Shown here: positions 18,176-26,623 of the stretch, piece by piece
Layout of the letters: the number at the start of each line of letters is the position of its first letter
How positions within the stretch are numbered: position 1 is the stretch's first letter
Origin: Alcaligenes faecalis
GTDB lineage: Bacteria; Pseudomonadota; Gammaproteobacteria; Burkholderiales; Burkholderiaceae_B
DNA length: 64,000 nt
Reading direction: 5' to 3'
Assembly: GCF_005311025.1 (NCBI RefSeq)
Contig: NZ_CP031747.1
Location: 62,001 to 126,000, forward strand
Made by a program: the position numbers and the translations under genes
Notes under the pieces: generated by a model
Databases searched by the model: none
What the model was told of the DNA's origin: nothing
The model's input: only the letters and a program-made list of their open reading frames with translations

Positions 18176-19822
18176 ATGTTGGGAGGAACCTTGTTGGCCT
18201 TGCGCGACCATGCACGAGTCCGTGCCATTGGAGCGGTCATAGCTCGATACGGGATTGGGGATGTGATGCATCGCCTGGGCTTGTCGGACCTCCTGCCCGG
18301 TAACAAGACCCCGGTGGCGGCCGAAATGCCCGAGCGCTCGGCACCTGAACGTTTGCGACGTGCGCTGGAAGAGCTGGGTCCGACCTTTATCAAGCTGGGT
18401 CAGATTCTGGCTACACGTAATGATTTGCTGTCGTTGGAGTGGACGCAGGAGCTGGAGAAGCTGCAAGGTCATGCCGCGCCGGTGCCTTGGGAAACGATCA
18501 GACCCGAGCTGGAGCAGGCTTTGGGGCAAACGGTTGAGCAAGCCTTTGCGCGCTTTGACACCCAGGTGCTGGCCTCGGCCTCCATGGCACAGGTGTATCG
18601 CGCCTGTTTGCGGGATGGCACCGAAGTCGTGGTGAAGGTGCAGCGCCCTGGTCTGGAGCCACTGATTCAGGCTGACTTGCGTTTGTTGAAACAGATTGCC
18701 CGCCTGGTCCAGCAACAAGGCCTGCTGCCCGAGTATCGCCCCTACGATATCGTGCGTGCCCTGGCTGAAGCCATTGCCGATGAGCTGGACTTCACCCGCG
18801 AAGCGGCCAATACCTTGGCGGTGCGCGAGAACATGCAGCCTTTCAAGGACATTGTGGTTCCGCGTGTCTATATGGAGTGGACCAGCGCGACCGTCATGGT
18901 GCAGGAGTTTGTCCCCGGGGTCTCGCCCATTCAAGAGGCACAGTTGCAAGCTATTGAGGCGGATCGTCCTTTATTGGCCCGCCGAGGTGCCTTGGCGTTC
19001 CTGCATATGGTGCTGGAGGACGGGCTGTTTCATGCTGATCCGCACCCCGGCAATATGATGGCCTTGCCGGGCAATAAGGTTGCCTTTATTGATTTCGGCT
19101 TGGTGGGCCATTTGACGGAACGTCGCCGCCAGCAATTGCTGGTGTTGCTACGGGCGATTGTGGATGGACAGGCAGATGGGGTGGCAACGACCTTGCTGGA
19201 CTGGTCCGGGGCAGAGGACTTTGATTGGAGCCGTCTGGAAGAAAGTGCCCAGCGTTATGTAGCCCGACAAAGCAGTGGGCTGTTGTCCATCTCGGCTGCC
19301 TTGCTGGACTTCATGGCTCTGGCGCGCGAGAACCATTTAATTCTGCCGCCGGATCTGGCCTTGCTGTTCAAGGCTTTTATCACGGCGGACGGTGTGCTGA
19401 AGCGTCTGGACCCGCAGTTTGATGTGGTCGAAGTCGCGCAGCCCGTGATTATGGGCTTGATGCGCAAGCAGTACTCGCCACGTCGTGTTTATGCGGACCT
19501 GCAACGCAGTTTGCTGGAGTCCCGGCAGTTGGCCATGGATGCGCCCCAATTGCTGCGTCTGTTGATGCATAGGGTGCGGCAAGGAAAGATCTCCGCGCGT
19601 ATTCAAATCGAGGGAATGCCGCGTCTGGCCTCGTCGCTGGAAAAGGCGGCCACCCGTCTGGCCATTGCGATTGTGACGGCGGCTTTTGTATTGATTTTGG
19701 GTCCGGTGCTGGTTACGCGCGGTCCCGCATGGCTGGGTCTGACTATTTTCAGCTGGGCGGGTTTATTAGCCGCTGTGCTGGGTCTGGTTCTGGTTTTGTG
19801 GGGATTTTGGCGACGGCGCTAA
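18176..19822 (+). CDS. ubiB: UbiB/ABC1 family atypical kinase
   Basis: A 548-residue membrane-associated protein needed for ubiquinone synthesis, probably as an ATPase or lipid-linked factor. The KxGQ motif is in FIKLGQILATR near residue 75. The nucleotide-binding ASMAQVY loop is near residue 140, and ADPHPGNMM with IDFGLVGH near residues 285-305. Two C-terminal membrane segments span about residues 500-545. It stands alone; ubiE and ubiJ, often adjacent, are not present here. Confidence 0.94.
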   Translation: MLGGTLLALRDHARVRAIGAVIARYGIGDVMHRLGLSDLLPGNKTPVAAEMPERSAPERLRRALEELGPTFIKLGQILATRNDLLSLEWTQELEKLQGHAAPVPWETIRPELEQALGQTVEQAFARFDTQVLASASMAQVYRACLRDGTEVVVKVQRPGLEPLIQADLRLLKQIARLVQQQGLLPEYRPYDIVRALAEAIADELDFTREAANTLAVRENMQPFKDIVVPRVYMEWTSATVMVQEFVPGVSPIQEAQLQAIEADRPLLARRGALAFLHMVLEDGLFHADPHPGNMMALPGNKVAFIDFGLVGHLTERRRQQLLVLLRAIVDGQADGVATTLLDWSGAEDFDWSRLEESAQRYVARQSSGLLSISAALLDFMALARENHLILPPDLALLFKAFITADGVLKRLDPQFDVVEVAQPVIMGLMRKQYSPRRVYADLQRSLLESRQLAMDAPQLLRLLMHRVRQGKISARIQIEGMPRLASSLEKAATRLAIAIVTAAFVLILGPVLVTRGPAWLGLTIFSWAGLLAAVLGLVLVLWGFWRRR

Positions 19823-19933
19823 GAAGTATCTTGAGGCCGTCGCTTTCTGCGCAGGAAGTGCTCAAGCGGCTAGTCACCGTCCAGTTTAAAAGACGGCTAG
19901 TAAAAATGCGGCTCAGCCCAAACAGTCCCCGCA

Positions 19934-19968
19934 TTATCCCCAGGTTTATTCACAGCTTCTGGGGATAA
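19934..19968. repeat. Inverted repeat of DnaA-box-like sequences downstream of ubiB
   Basis: TTATCCCCAG at 19934-19943 and CTGGGGATAA at 19959-19968 form a perfect 10-bp inverted repeat around TTATTCACA. All three 9-mers resemble DnaA boxes. The repeat lies 8 bases beyond the stop of the minus-strand cytochrome b561 gene, so it may instead serve as a weak terminator. Confidence 0.5.
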
Positions 19969-19975
19969 GTCGGGC

Positions 19976-20674
19976 TTACATAAAGTCGTCCATGCCACCG
20001 CCTACGGGTGCCAGACCTGTCATCCAGTACACACCCCAGGCAATCAGCGCCACAATGATCAGAGCGAGAAAACGGGTTTTCCAGCTGTCTTTGCTGGCAG
20101 GCAGGCTGGCATCGGCGGGAACCGGCATGCTGCCCTTGACCATGACGCTGGTTAATTTCTGACCACGCAACACGCGATACAGGAAAATAGCCAGGATATG
20201 CAAGGCAATAATGGCCAGCATGATCCATTCATTGGCTTTGTGCAGGCCGGTCAGGGTTTTGGACCAGTCGCTGCTCAGATAGGCCAAAGGGCCAGTCGTG
20301 AAGATGTCGTCATTGGCAAACAGGCCCGAGACCGCTTGAAAACCGAACACAATCAACATGATCCAGACGGACCAGGCACCGATGGGGTTGTGGCCGGGGT
20401 AAACCGCGGGCTTGTCACGCAAGTAGCGCAGGCTGCGCACAGGGTTGGGCAGGAAGTGGCTAAAGCGGGAGTAGTAACCACCAATCAGGCCCCAGACCAG
20501 ACGAAATGCCAGCAGCCCCAGGGCCAGCAAGCCAAAGCGTACGTGCCAGTCCATCCACAAACCGCCAACCTTGATCGTCACAAAACAGCCCACGATGCTG
20601 ATCACGAGCAGCCAGTGGAACAGGCGGGTGGGTAGATCCCAGATGAGTAAAGGGCGAGTCGAGGAGGCGTGCAT
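19976..20674 (-). CDS. Cytochrome b561-domain membrane protein
   Basis: A 232-residue di-heme inner-membrane protein that passes electrons between quinones and c-type cytochromes. It has four main hydrophobic segments with heme-ligand histidines (RLFHWLLV, MDWHVRFG, TGLHKANEW, ALHILAIFLY) and one C-terminal anchor. The pattern matches the prokaryotic Ni,Fe-hydrogenase/cytochrome b561 family. Partners may be a c-type cytochrome, but none is adjacent. Confidence 0.88.
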   Translation of the reverse strand: MHASSTRPLLIWDLPTRLFHWLLVISIVGCFVTIKVGGLWMDWHVRFGLLALGLLAFRLVWGLIGGYYSRFSHFLPNPVRSLRYLRDKPAVYPGHNPIGAWSVWIMLIVFGFQAVSGLFANDDIFTTGPLAYLSSDWSKTLTGLHKANEWIMLAIIALHILAIFLYRVLRGQKLTSVMVKGSMPVPADASLPASKDSWKTRFLALIIVALIAWGVYWMTGLAPVGGGMDDFM

Positions 20675-20755
20675 AGGGAAAATCCGGAGAGACTAAGACA
20701 TCTGATTATAGTCAGTGTTGTCTTGGAGTCCGTTTTCCGCCGCGGGTTCCTTCTC

Positions 20756-21268
20756 TTATTGAGCGCGGTGTTTGCGCTTGCGCAAACTGATCTTGCGACC
20801 GTCGTAACGGTACTCGTCGATCAGGGTGGGATTATCCAGGCTGGGGGTTTCCATGATCAGGGTTTGGCCCTGGTGGCGTACTCGAATTTGTGCGCTGCAA
20901 GACCCAAACGCTGGCGAGACGGTATAGCCCTTGGATGACACTGTGACCCAGTGATAATAAATCGAGCAACCCCCCAGGCCGTTGTCCACCGAAATCAACG
21001 CTGTCTGGTTGTTGGATTGTCTGAAGGCGTAGGGAATATTGATCAAGCCCTTGAGTTCGGGCGCGATGATTTGCGAGTCCAGTTGCAGTTGTGCCTCATA
21101 GACATAATCGCTTTGGCTCACTTGCAAGGTGCCGTAGGGGCTGTCCAGACTTAATTGAGAAGGAGGCTGGGGCCAGGTCTGGCTTGCCGCACTATGGGCG
21201 ACAAACGGTTGCAGGGCCAAGCCGAGCCCAATCACAACATAACGAATAACGACCTTAGTGGCGGGCAT
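20756..21268 (-). CDS. Hypothetical secreted protein
   Basis: A 170-residue protein I do not recognise. It begins with a signal-like hydrophobic segment (about residues 5-26, ending VAHSA), so it is likely periplasmic. The mature part is beta-rich by composition and has two Cys near the middle (GGCSIYYHW and FGSCSAQ) that could form a disulfide. The C-terminus is strongly basic (RKISLRKRKH). ATG at 21268 is preferred over TTG two codons upstream. Confidence 0.65.
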   Translation of the reverse strand: MPATKVVIRYVVIGLGLALQPFVAHSAASQTWPQPPSQLSLDSPYGTLQVSQSDYVYEAQLQLDSQIIAPELKGLINIPYAFRQSNNQTALISVDNGLGGCSIYYHWVTVSSKGYTVSPAFGSCSAQIRVRHQGQTLIMETPSLDNPTLIDEYRYDGRKISLRKRKHRAQ

Positions 21269-21578
21269 GATCAATCAAGTAAGAGGATGATCAAGGCTCA
21301 GTGAAAAACACAAAGCGCCATAGATCATCTGTATTTGTAAGTTTCATAACATTTTATGTATTTTCTTGTTGCGTAGAATACCGGATCGCAGAACTTTTCG
21401 CTATAAGGATAGGCACATAAGGTGAATGTTTCATGTCTGTGTCATAGGGGGACTGGCGAAATTAGTCCTGAAAAGCATCTTGCCTCAGGCTTAAAGAAAT
21501 GGAGTGAATTGGGCTATCATTGCTAGGTTGCCCCGGATGGGGCCAAGCCGCATTTCTTCGTTGCAGCAGAGACTCATT
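21269..21578. other. AT-rich intergenic region between the secreted protein and ribA
   Basis: These 310 bases separate divergent genes. They are AT-rich around 21300-21420 and probably hold both promoters. I see no coding frame, and I do not see the conserved elements of an FMN riboswitch ahead of ribA. Confidence 0.5.
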
Positions 21579-22250
21579 ATGCAATCCATCCCGGATGCCG
21601 CACTGGCATCAGAATCGGACTCCACGCTGGCTGCCCAGCAGGCCAAACCCGGCGCTTTATTGGACTACGTCAGCTCCAGCCGTTTGCCTACCCCCTGGGC
21701 CGTATTCCAAATCCATGTATTTATAGAGCGCAGCAATCAAAAAGAACACGTCTTGCTGACCCTGGGGGATGTGGCCGACGGCGAGCCTGTCCTGGCCCGT
21801 GTCCACTCCGAGTGTCTGACGGGCGATGCCTTGTTCAGCCTGCGCTGCGATTGCGGCCCTCAGCTGCAATTGGCGCTGGAGCGTATTGCTACGGCAGGCC
21901 GTGGTGCCTTGATGTATTTGCGCCAGGAAGGGCGGGGTATTGGTCTGGTGAACAAGATCCGTGCCTACAACCTGCAAGATCAGGGTGCGGATACGGTGGA
22001 AGCCAACGAGAAGCTGGGGTTTCCTGCGGATATGCGTCGCTATGATATTTGCAAGGATATGCTCGAGCACGTCGGTATCCAGAAGCTGCGTCTGATGACC
22101 AATAATCCGCGCAAGGTAAAAACCCTGCAGGAAATTGGCATTGATGTGGTGGAGCGTGTGCCGCATCAAATTGAAGGTAATCCCTTTAACGAGGCTTACC
22201 TGAACACCAAGCGTCTGCGCTTGGGCCACTGGCTGGAAACAGACGAATAA
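21579..22250 (+). CDS. ribA: GTP cyclohydrolase II
   Basis: RibA opens GTP to 2,5-diamino-6-ribosylamino-pyrimidinone phosphate, the first step of riboflavin synthesis. The protein has 223 residues from ATG 21579. The zinc cysteines lie in [18 protein letters not shown] near residue 80. The catalytic region [18 protein letters not shown] and the GTP-binding LMTNNPRK follow. It lacks the RibB domain of fused enzymes. The N-terminal 25 or so residues are longer than in E. coli RibA. Confidence 0.95.
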   Translation: MQSIPDAALASESDSTLAAQQAKPGALLDYVSSSRLPTPWAVFQIHVFIERSNQKEHVLLTLGDVADGEPVLARVHSECLTGDALFSLRCDCGPQLQLALERIATAGRGALMYLRQEGRGIGLVNKIRAYNLQDQGADTVEANEKLGFPADMRRYDICKDMLEHVGIQKLRLMTNNPRKVKTLQEIGIDVVERVPHQIEGNPFNEAYLNTKRLRLGHWLETDE

Positions 22251-22312
22251 AAAGGGGCGCGCGGGCAGAAATTGATTCTGCTCCGATTTCGTTCCTGCTT
22301 ATCGCGGTATCA

Positions 22313-22347
22313 ACACAAAGGGCCATCAATTGGCCCTTTGTGTTTTT
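22313..22347 (+). terminator. Terminator downstream of ribA
   Basis: ACACAAAGGGCCA and TGGCCCTTTGTGT form a perfect 13-bp stem with a 5-base loop, followed by five T residues. Confidence 0.88.
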
Positions 22348-22407
22348 CTCTGGTGGAGATTCAGCGCGATCAGGATGTGCTACCTGCTGGCAGGCAATGC
22401 AAAAGAG

Positions 22408-22450
22408 AAAGCCGGATCCGATGTCCACGCAGGGATTGGGATCCGGCTTT
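22408..22450. repeat. Long-loop hairpin between ribA and azoR
   Basis: AAAGCCGGATCC at 22408-22419 and GGATCCGGCTTT at 22439-22450 are perfectly complementary over 12 bases with a 19-base loop. It may be an extra terminator. The rest of the 22251-22545 interval contains only this and two other hairpins. Confidence 0.5.
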
Positions 22451-22515
22451 ATCTTTGCTTGCTCAGGCTTGAGCGCTGAAGGGGCGGGTGGCTGCTTGTG
22501 CAGAACTAAACAGCC

Positions 22516-22538
22516 AAGGCCTGGTCGAACCAGGCCTT
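22516..22538 (-). terminator. Hairpin at the 3' end of azoR
   Basis: AAGGCCTGGT and ACCAGGCCTT form a 10-bp stem with a 3-base loop, 8 bases beyond the azoR stop codon. There is no T tract, so its strength is uncertain. Confidence 0.55.
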
Positions 22539-22545
22539 CCCGGTC

Positions 22546-23172
22546 TTAGGCAGGGCTCTTTTCCAGCAAGGCGCTGACACTGGCCTTGGCGTTCTCTACA
22601 ATCTGATCACGCAGCTCTGGGGTTTTGCCCAGACCTTCGGCGTACACAATACGCAGGTCCGTTACACCCATGAAGCCGAACATCACACGCAGGTAGCTTT
22701 CCTGATGTTCCATGGCCTGGCCTTGCTCCGATTCGGAGTAGATGCCACCACGGCTCAGAACCAGGTAAACCGTTTTGTCGCCAGCCAGACCTTCCGGGCC
22801 ATTGCTGGTGTAGCGGAAAGTGCGGCCAGCTTGAGCCAGACGGTCCATCCAGGCTTTCAGTTGGCTAGGAATGGTGAAGTTGTAGAAGGGGGCGCCAATC
22901 ACCACCACATCGGAGGCCAGGAACTGGCTCAGGTATTGTTCGGTGATGGCGTTCTCGGCGCGCTGACGCTCGCTCAGGGTAGCTGGGTCCAGACCCAGAC
23001 GCATGCCCAGGGAGTCAGCCGAAAAGTGAGGTGGCGGGTTCAGGGCCAGATCTACATGCTCCACTTGGACTTGCTCATTTTGCTGGCGCAGCTGATCAAC
23101 CACAAATTGCGAAAGTTCGCGGGAAACGGAGTTGGCGCCGGTGATACTGGAGTCTACGTGTAGCAGTTTCAT
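22546..23172 (-). CDS. azoR: FMN-dependent NADH-azoreductase
   Basis: A 208-residue flavodoxin-fold quinone or azo reductase. The N-terminal phosphate-binding strand-loop MKLLHVDSSITGANSVSREL and the flavin-contact segment GAPFYNFTIPSQLKAWMDR near residue 100 are typical. LSRGGIYS follows near residue 145. The start at 23172 removes 18 non-family residues. It is divergent from a LysR regulator, which probably controls it in response to quinones or electrophiles. Confidence 0.93.
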   Translation of the reverse strand: MKLLHVDSSITGANSVSRELSQFVVDQLRQQNEQVQVEHVDLALNPPPHFSADSLGMRLGLDPATLSERQRAENAITEQYLSQFLASDVVVIGAPFYNFTIPSQLKAWMDRLAQAGRTFRYTSNGPEGLAGDKTVYLVLSRGGIYSESEQGQAMEHQESYLRVMFGFMGVTDLRIVYAEGLGKTPELRDQIVENAKASVSALLEKSPA

Positions 23173-23297
23173 GATGTTTGGTGTCCAAAGCGATGAAGGA
23201 ATGGTGTCATTATGTTTGATGCCCATACCTTTGATAAGCCGGTTTTTCTGAGAAAGATTATTCTACTTTTGTCTGTAATCCTGGAAAACTTCCCTGT

Positions 23298-24206
23298 ATG
23301 TATGACTTAAATGACATGGTGCTGTTTACCGAAGTGGTACAGCGTGGCGGCTTTAGTGCTGCTGCCCGACACTTGGGCATGCCGCCATCGCGAGTATCGC
23401 GACGTCTTAGCCGTCTTGAGGCTGAAGTCGGTGTGCGCCTGCTGCAACGCACCACGCGCAGCCTGTCTCTGACCCCTGCTGGAGAGGTGTTCCTGCGCCA
23501 TTGCCAGGCCATGCGTGACGAGGCCGAAGCTGCGTATTCTGCGGTGGCTCAAGTGCAGCAAGAACCACGCGGTCTCTTGCGTATCAGTTGCCCGGTCACC
23601 TTGGCCCATACGGTCTTGTCGACCGTGTTTGCACAGTTTCTGATTCGCTACCCTCAGGTTGAGCTGGAGGTGGAAGTCAGCAACCGGGTGGTTGATCCGG
23701 TGGCGGACGGGATTGATGTGGCTTTGCGAGTGCGCAGCACCTTAAGTGATAGTGCGAGCTATATCGTCAAGCGCCTGGGTGAAACAGGGGCAATTCTGGT
23801 TGCTCAGCCTGAACTGCTGGCGCGTTTTGATCCGGTGCGCGGCCCGGCTGATTTGGTGAAATTGCCCACGGTGGCCATGTCGGCCCGACAAGGTCAAAAC
23901 GAATGGGAGCTGTATGGTCCCGAGGGCGCCAGCCTGACGGTAACGCACAGGCCGCGCTATATGGCCTCGGATTTGCTGACGTTGCGTGAAGGGGTGGAGC
24001 AGGGCATAGGTGTGGGTATCTTGCCCGACTATATGTGTTGCGAGGCCTTGAAAGCCGGACGCCTGGTGCAGGTATTGCCACAGTGGGCACCCTTGCCGGG
24101 GATTATTCACGCTGTGTTTGCTTCCCGCCGAGGCATGGCCCCGGCGGTACGACATTTTCTGGATTATCTGGGTGAGCAACTGCCGGTGCATCACCCTAAA
24201 ATTTAA
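23298..24206 (+). CDS. LysR family transcriptional regulator
   Basis: A 302-residue regulator with an N-terminal winged helix (MVLFTEVVQRGGFSAAARHL, PPSRVSRRLSRLEAEVGVRL) and a C-terminal periplasmic-binding-like effector domain. It is divergent from azoR across a 125-base shared promoter region. It ends 5 bases before the convergent glycosyltransferase gene with no terminator between them. Confidence 0.92.
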   Translation: MYDLNDMVLFTEVVQRGGFSAAARHLGMPPSRVSRRLSRLEAEVGVRLLQRTTRSLSLTPAGEVFLRHCQAMRDEAEAAYSAVAQVQQEPRGLLRISCPVTLAHTVLSTVFAQFLIRYPQVELEVEVSNRVVDPVADGIDVALRVRSTLSDSASYIVKRLGETGAILVAQPELLARFDPVRGPADLVKLPTVAMSARQGQNEWELYGPEGASLTVTHRPRYMASDLLTLREGVEQGIGVGILPDYMCCEALKAGRLVQVLPQWAPLPGIIHAVFASRRGMAPAVRHFLDYLGEQLPVHHPKI

Positions 24207-24211
24207 GTGAT

Positions 24212-25774
24212 TCAGCGGGCAGTGGCTGTAAAGGGGCAGCTGCTTTGTGCGGGCAGAATGGCCCAGTTCAGATCAATCATGGGACTGCGTTCGGAAGACC
24301 AGCGCTGCTCGGCCTGCCCCTTGATAGGGGCTTGCTCGTACAGCTGGAGCAAGGATGCGGGAGGTTTCCCACGGGTCTGGATGCTGTACACAATCAGAGC
24401 GCCGCATTCCATATCCTGCGGGAGTGTCAGCCAAGGTGAAGCAGCCGGGTCAGCATCAATAAAGACCATCACATCCTGGCCGGCATGAACGGCAATATTG
24501 CCGCCTAGCCAGGTATCGGCTACTACGACTTTAAGTGGGATGCCGGGCATGTGTTCGTTCCAGATGGCTTGCATTTGGGCAGACACTTCCGGGCCGGGGA
24601 AGGTGGAGCGAGAGTCCCTACCTTTATGCCAGGCCAATGGGCCACGAGCCAAGGCGTAGCCCGATGCCAGCAATATCTGCAACACGATCACAATAATAGC
24701 CACGCGCCGCAGCTGGATCTTGTCCTTGCCGTGCATGAGCCAAAGAGCAAAAAAGCCATACAAAACAAAGAAAGTGGTGGCCCAGGAAGCGACCAGACGG
24801 GTGCCCATCATGGCTGAAATCAAGACGGTGCTGACGATCGGAGTCAGGCCCACCCACAGCAGGAATTGCTTGTCGCTGCGGGAAATATCATCGGCGTAGC
24901 GTTGCTTGTTTTGCAAGGCCGCGTCGGATGGGGCCAGCTTTTTCCTGTCGCGACGATTCCAGATACCCAGCGCAATCATGGCCACAACCATGGGGCTTAG
25001 TCTCCCCAGCTGGTCCAGGCTAAACGCCAGCAGTTCCTTGTAGGCCTCCCAGCGGGTATGTGTTTCCAGCGAGCCGTCCATATAGCGGAAGGGGGCGAAG
25101 TCGTGCTTCACCAGCCAGTACAGATGGGGCGACAAGACCAGCACATAGGCAAGCAGGGCCAAGCCCAGCCCTATCCAGGTCTGCCGCTGACGCCACATAC
25201 CGCTGCGCAGGAAATACAAAAAGAAGGCGGTGAACAGAATCACGGCACTGTATTTGGTGACCGTAGACAGCGCAGCGACGGCGCCCAGCCATAACCAGTC
25301 TGCCGGTTTCTGGTCGCGGCTGGCGCGATAGAAAAACCAGGTCGCGGCGGTTACGGACCACAGTTGTGCCGTGTTGTGATTAAAAATGGTGCTGCGCAAG
25401 GAAAAGTAAATACTGACAGAACTGATCAGCAAGACCATGAAGGCGCGTTCGGGATTCAGAAATTCGCAGGCCAGTTTCCAGATAAACCATAGCCCCAGCA
25501 CCGAAGCTGTCATGCCCGCGGCAAAGGTCAGCCATGCCGGGCGTCCGACTACGCTGGTCAAGGCGGCCATCACCCACGCTGGGAAGGGCGGATGCTTCAA
25601 ATAGCCCAGCTCGAAACTGGCCGACCAGACCAGTTCTTCCATGCCGTCCAGATCGGGGGCTTTATGGCTAATTGCCATCAAAACGGTCCACAGCAAAATC
25701 ATGAATAACAGATACAGCAGCACATAGCGCTGGTAGGTGTTGGGCTGAGCCGATGCTGGGTTTTGGGCAGTCAT
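24212..25774 (-). CDS. GT39-type membrane glycosyltransferase (ArnT-like)
   Basis: A 520-residue inner-membrane protein with about ten to twelve hydrophobic segments and a C-terminal periplasmic domain. The first loop carries acidic residues (PDLDGMEELVWSASFELGYLKHPPF is split here as PDLDGMEEL and LGYLKHPPF), as in enzymes that use polyprenyl-phosphate sugars. The acceptor is unknown; lipid A, glycans or proteins are possible. No lipid A modification genes are adjacent. The start is ATG 25772-25774. Confidence 0.8.
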   Translation of the reverse strand: MTAQNPASAQPNTYQRYVLLYLLFMILLWTVLMAISHKAPDLDGMEELVWSASFELGYLKHPPFPAWVMAALTSVVGRPAWLTFAAGMTASVLGLWFIWKLACEFLNPERAFMVLLISSVSIYFSLRSTIFNHNTAQLWSVTAATWFFYRASRDQKPADWLWLGAVAALSTVTKYSAVILFTAFFLYFLRSGMWRQRQTWIGLGLALLAYVLVLSPHLYWLVKHDFAPFRYMDGSLETHTRWEAYKELLAFSLDQLGRLSPMVVAMIALGIWNRRDRKKLAPSDAALQNKQRYADDISRSDKQFLLWVGLTPIVSTVLISAMMGTRLVASWATTFFVLYGFFALWLMHGKDKIQLRRVAIIVIVLQILLASGYALARGPLAWHKGRDSRSTFPGPEVSAQMQAIWNEHMPGIPLKVVVADTWLGGNIAVHAGQDVMVFIDADPAASPWLTLPQDMECGALIVYSIQTRGKPPASLLQLYEQAPIKGQAEQRWSSERSPMIDLNWAILPAQSSCPFTATAR

Positions 25775-25833
25775 GCGTCTGGTGAAAGCGTGAAAATAAG
25801 CAAGTGTACTTCTTGTGCGTTGAAAAGCCCCGA

Positions 25834-25863
25834 TTGGACAGGTGTCTTAATCTGGGCTACGAT
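25834..25863 (+). promoter_or_regulatory. Candidate promoter of the manganese riboswitch transcript
   Basis: TTGGAC at 25834-25839 and TACGAT at 25858-25863 are 18 bases apart. A start near 25870 would place the riboswitch aptamer at the very 5' end of the transcript. Confidence 0.4.
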
Positions 25864-25867
25864 GCGC

Positions 25868-26032
25868 TTCGTCATTAGGGAGTAGCCGCTTCGGTTTACC
25901 GAAGATCAGCGTCAACATACTTGACCTACACAGGGTCATGGCGCTGATAGCAACTTAGCCTGGCAAGACTTTTGACCATGGACCTTCGCGTTTGGCCGGG
26001 AGGGTTTGTGGTCATTTGTCTTTTATCCGGCC
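25868..26032 (+). ncRNA. yybP-ykoY (Mn2+) riboswitch
   Basis: The region holds the hallmark elements of this family: a GGGAGTAGC element at 25878-25886, the segment GTCAACATAC, a stem-closing CGCTGAT, and the second conserved loop TGGCAAGACTTTTGACC. The expression platform may be GGCCGG at 25994-25999 pairing with CCGGCC at 26027-26032, directly before the AGGAG ribosome binding site at 26033. Mn2+ binding would free the downstream exporter gene for expression, as known for the family. Exact edges are approximate. Confidence 0.85.
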
Positions 26033-26042
26033 AGGAGTTGTT

Positions 26043-26618
26043 ATGGAAGCGTTGTTTATCTCCACGGGTGTGGTTGCCTTGGCAGAAATTGGGGACAAAA
26101 CCCAATTGTTGGCTTTTATTCTTGCAGCCCGCTACAAACGCCCTTGGCCCATCATTCTCGCTATTTTCATAGCAACCTTAGTTAATCACGGTCTGGCTGG
26201 CGCCATTGGTGCTTGGGTTCCCGCTTTGCTGGATCCGGAAGTGCTGCGTTGGGTGCTGGGTATTTCCTTTCTGGCCATGGCCATATGGATTCTGATTCCT
26301 GACAAGATCGATGATGCCGAAGCCACCCGTACGCGTTTTGGTGTTTTTGGCACCACGCTGGTGACATTCTTCCTGGCCGAGATGGGCGACAAGACACAGA
26401 TTGCGACGGTCGCTTTGGCTGCTAAATATCAAGAGTTCGGTTTGGTGGTGCTAGGCACGACCTTGGGCATGATGTTGGCCAACGCACCTGCCGTTTTGTT
26501 TGGCGAGCGCATTGCCCGCCGTTTGCCGACTCAGTTGGTACACCGGATTGCTGCCTGTATCTTTGCTGTGCTGGGCGTGCTGGCCTTGTTGGGAGGGGCT
26601 GAAAGCCTGGGCTTTTAG
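26043..26618 (+). CDS. UPF0016/GDT1 family Mn2+ exporter
   Basis: A 191-residue inner-membrane protein with six hydrophobic segments in two repeats. Each repeat carries the ExGDKT signature (LAEIGDKTQLL near residue 15 and LAEMGDKTQIA near residue 115). Family members export manganese or exchange Ca/Mn for protons. The yybP-ykoY riboswitch directly upstream supports manganese export. ATG 26043 follows AGGAG. The MCP gene ends 5 bases after it on the other strand. Confidence 0.93.
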   Translation: MEALFISTGVVALAEIGDKTQLLAFILAARYKRPWPIILAIFIATLVNHGLAGAIGAWVPALLDPEVLRWVLGISFLAMAIWILIPDKIDDAEATRTRFGVFGTTLVTFFLAEMGDKTQIATVALAAKYQEFGLVVLGTTLGMMLANAPAVLFGERIARRLPTQLVHRIAACIFAVLGVLALLGGAESLGF

Positions 26619-26623
26619 CGAAC

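Noticed and set aside
21300-21578. FMN riboswitch ahead of ribA
   Set aside because: The conserved FMN-aptamer elements are not seen.
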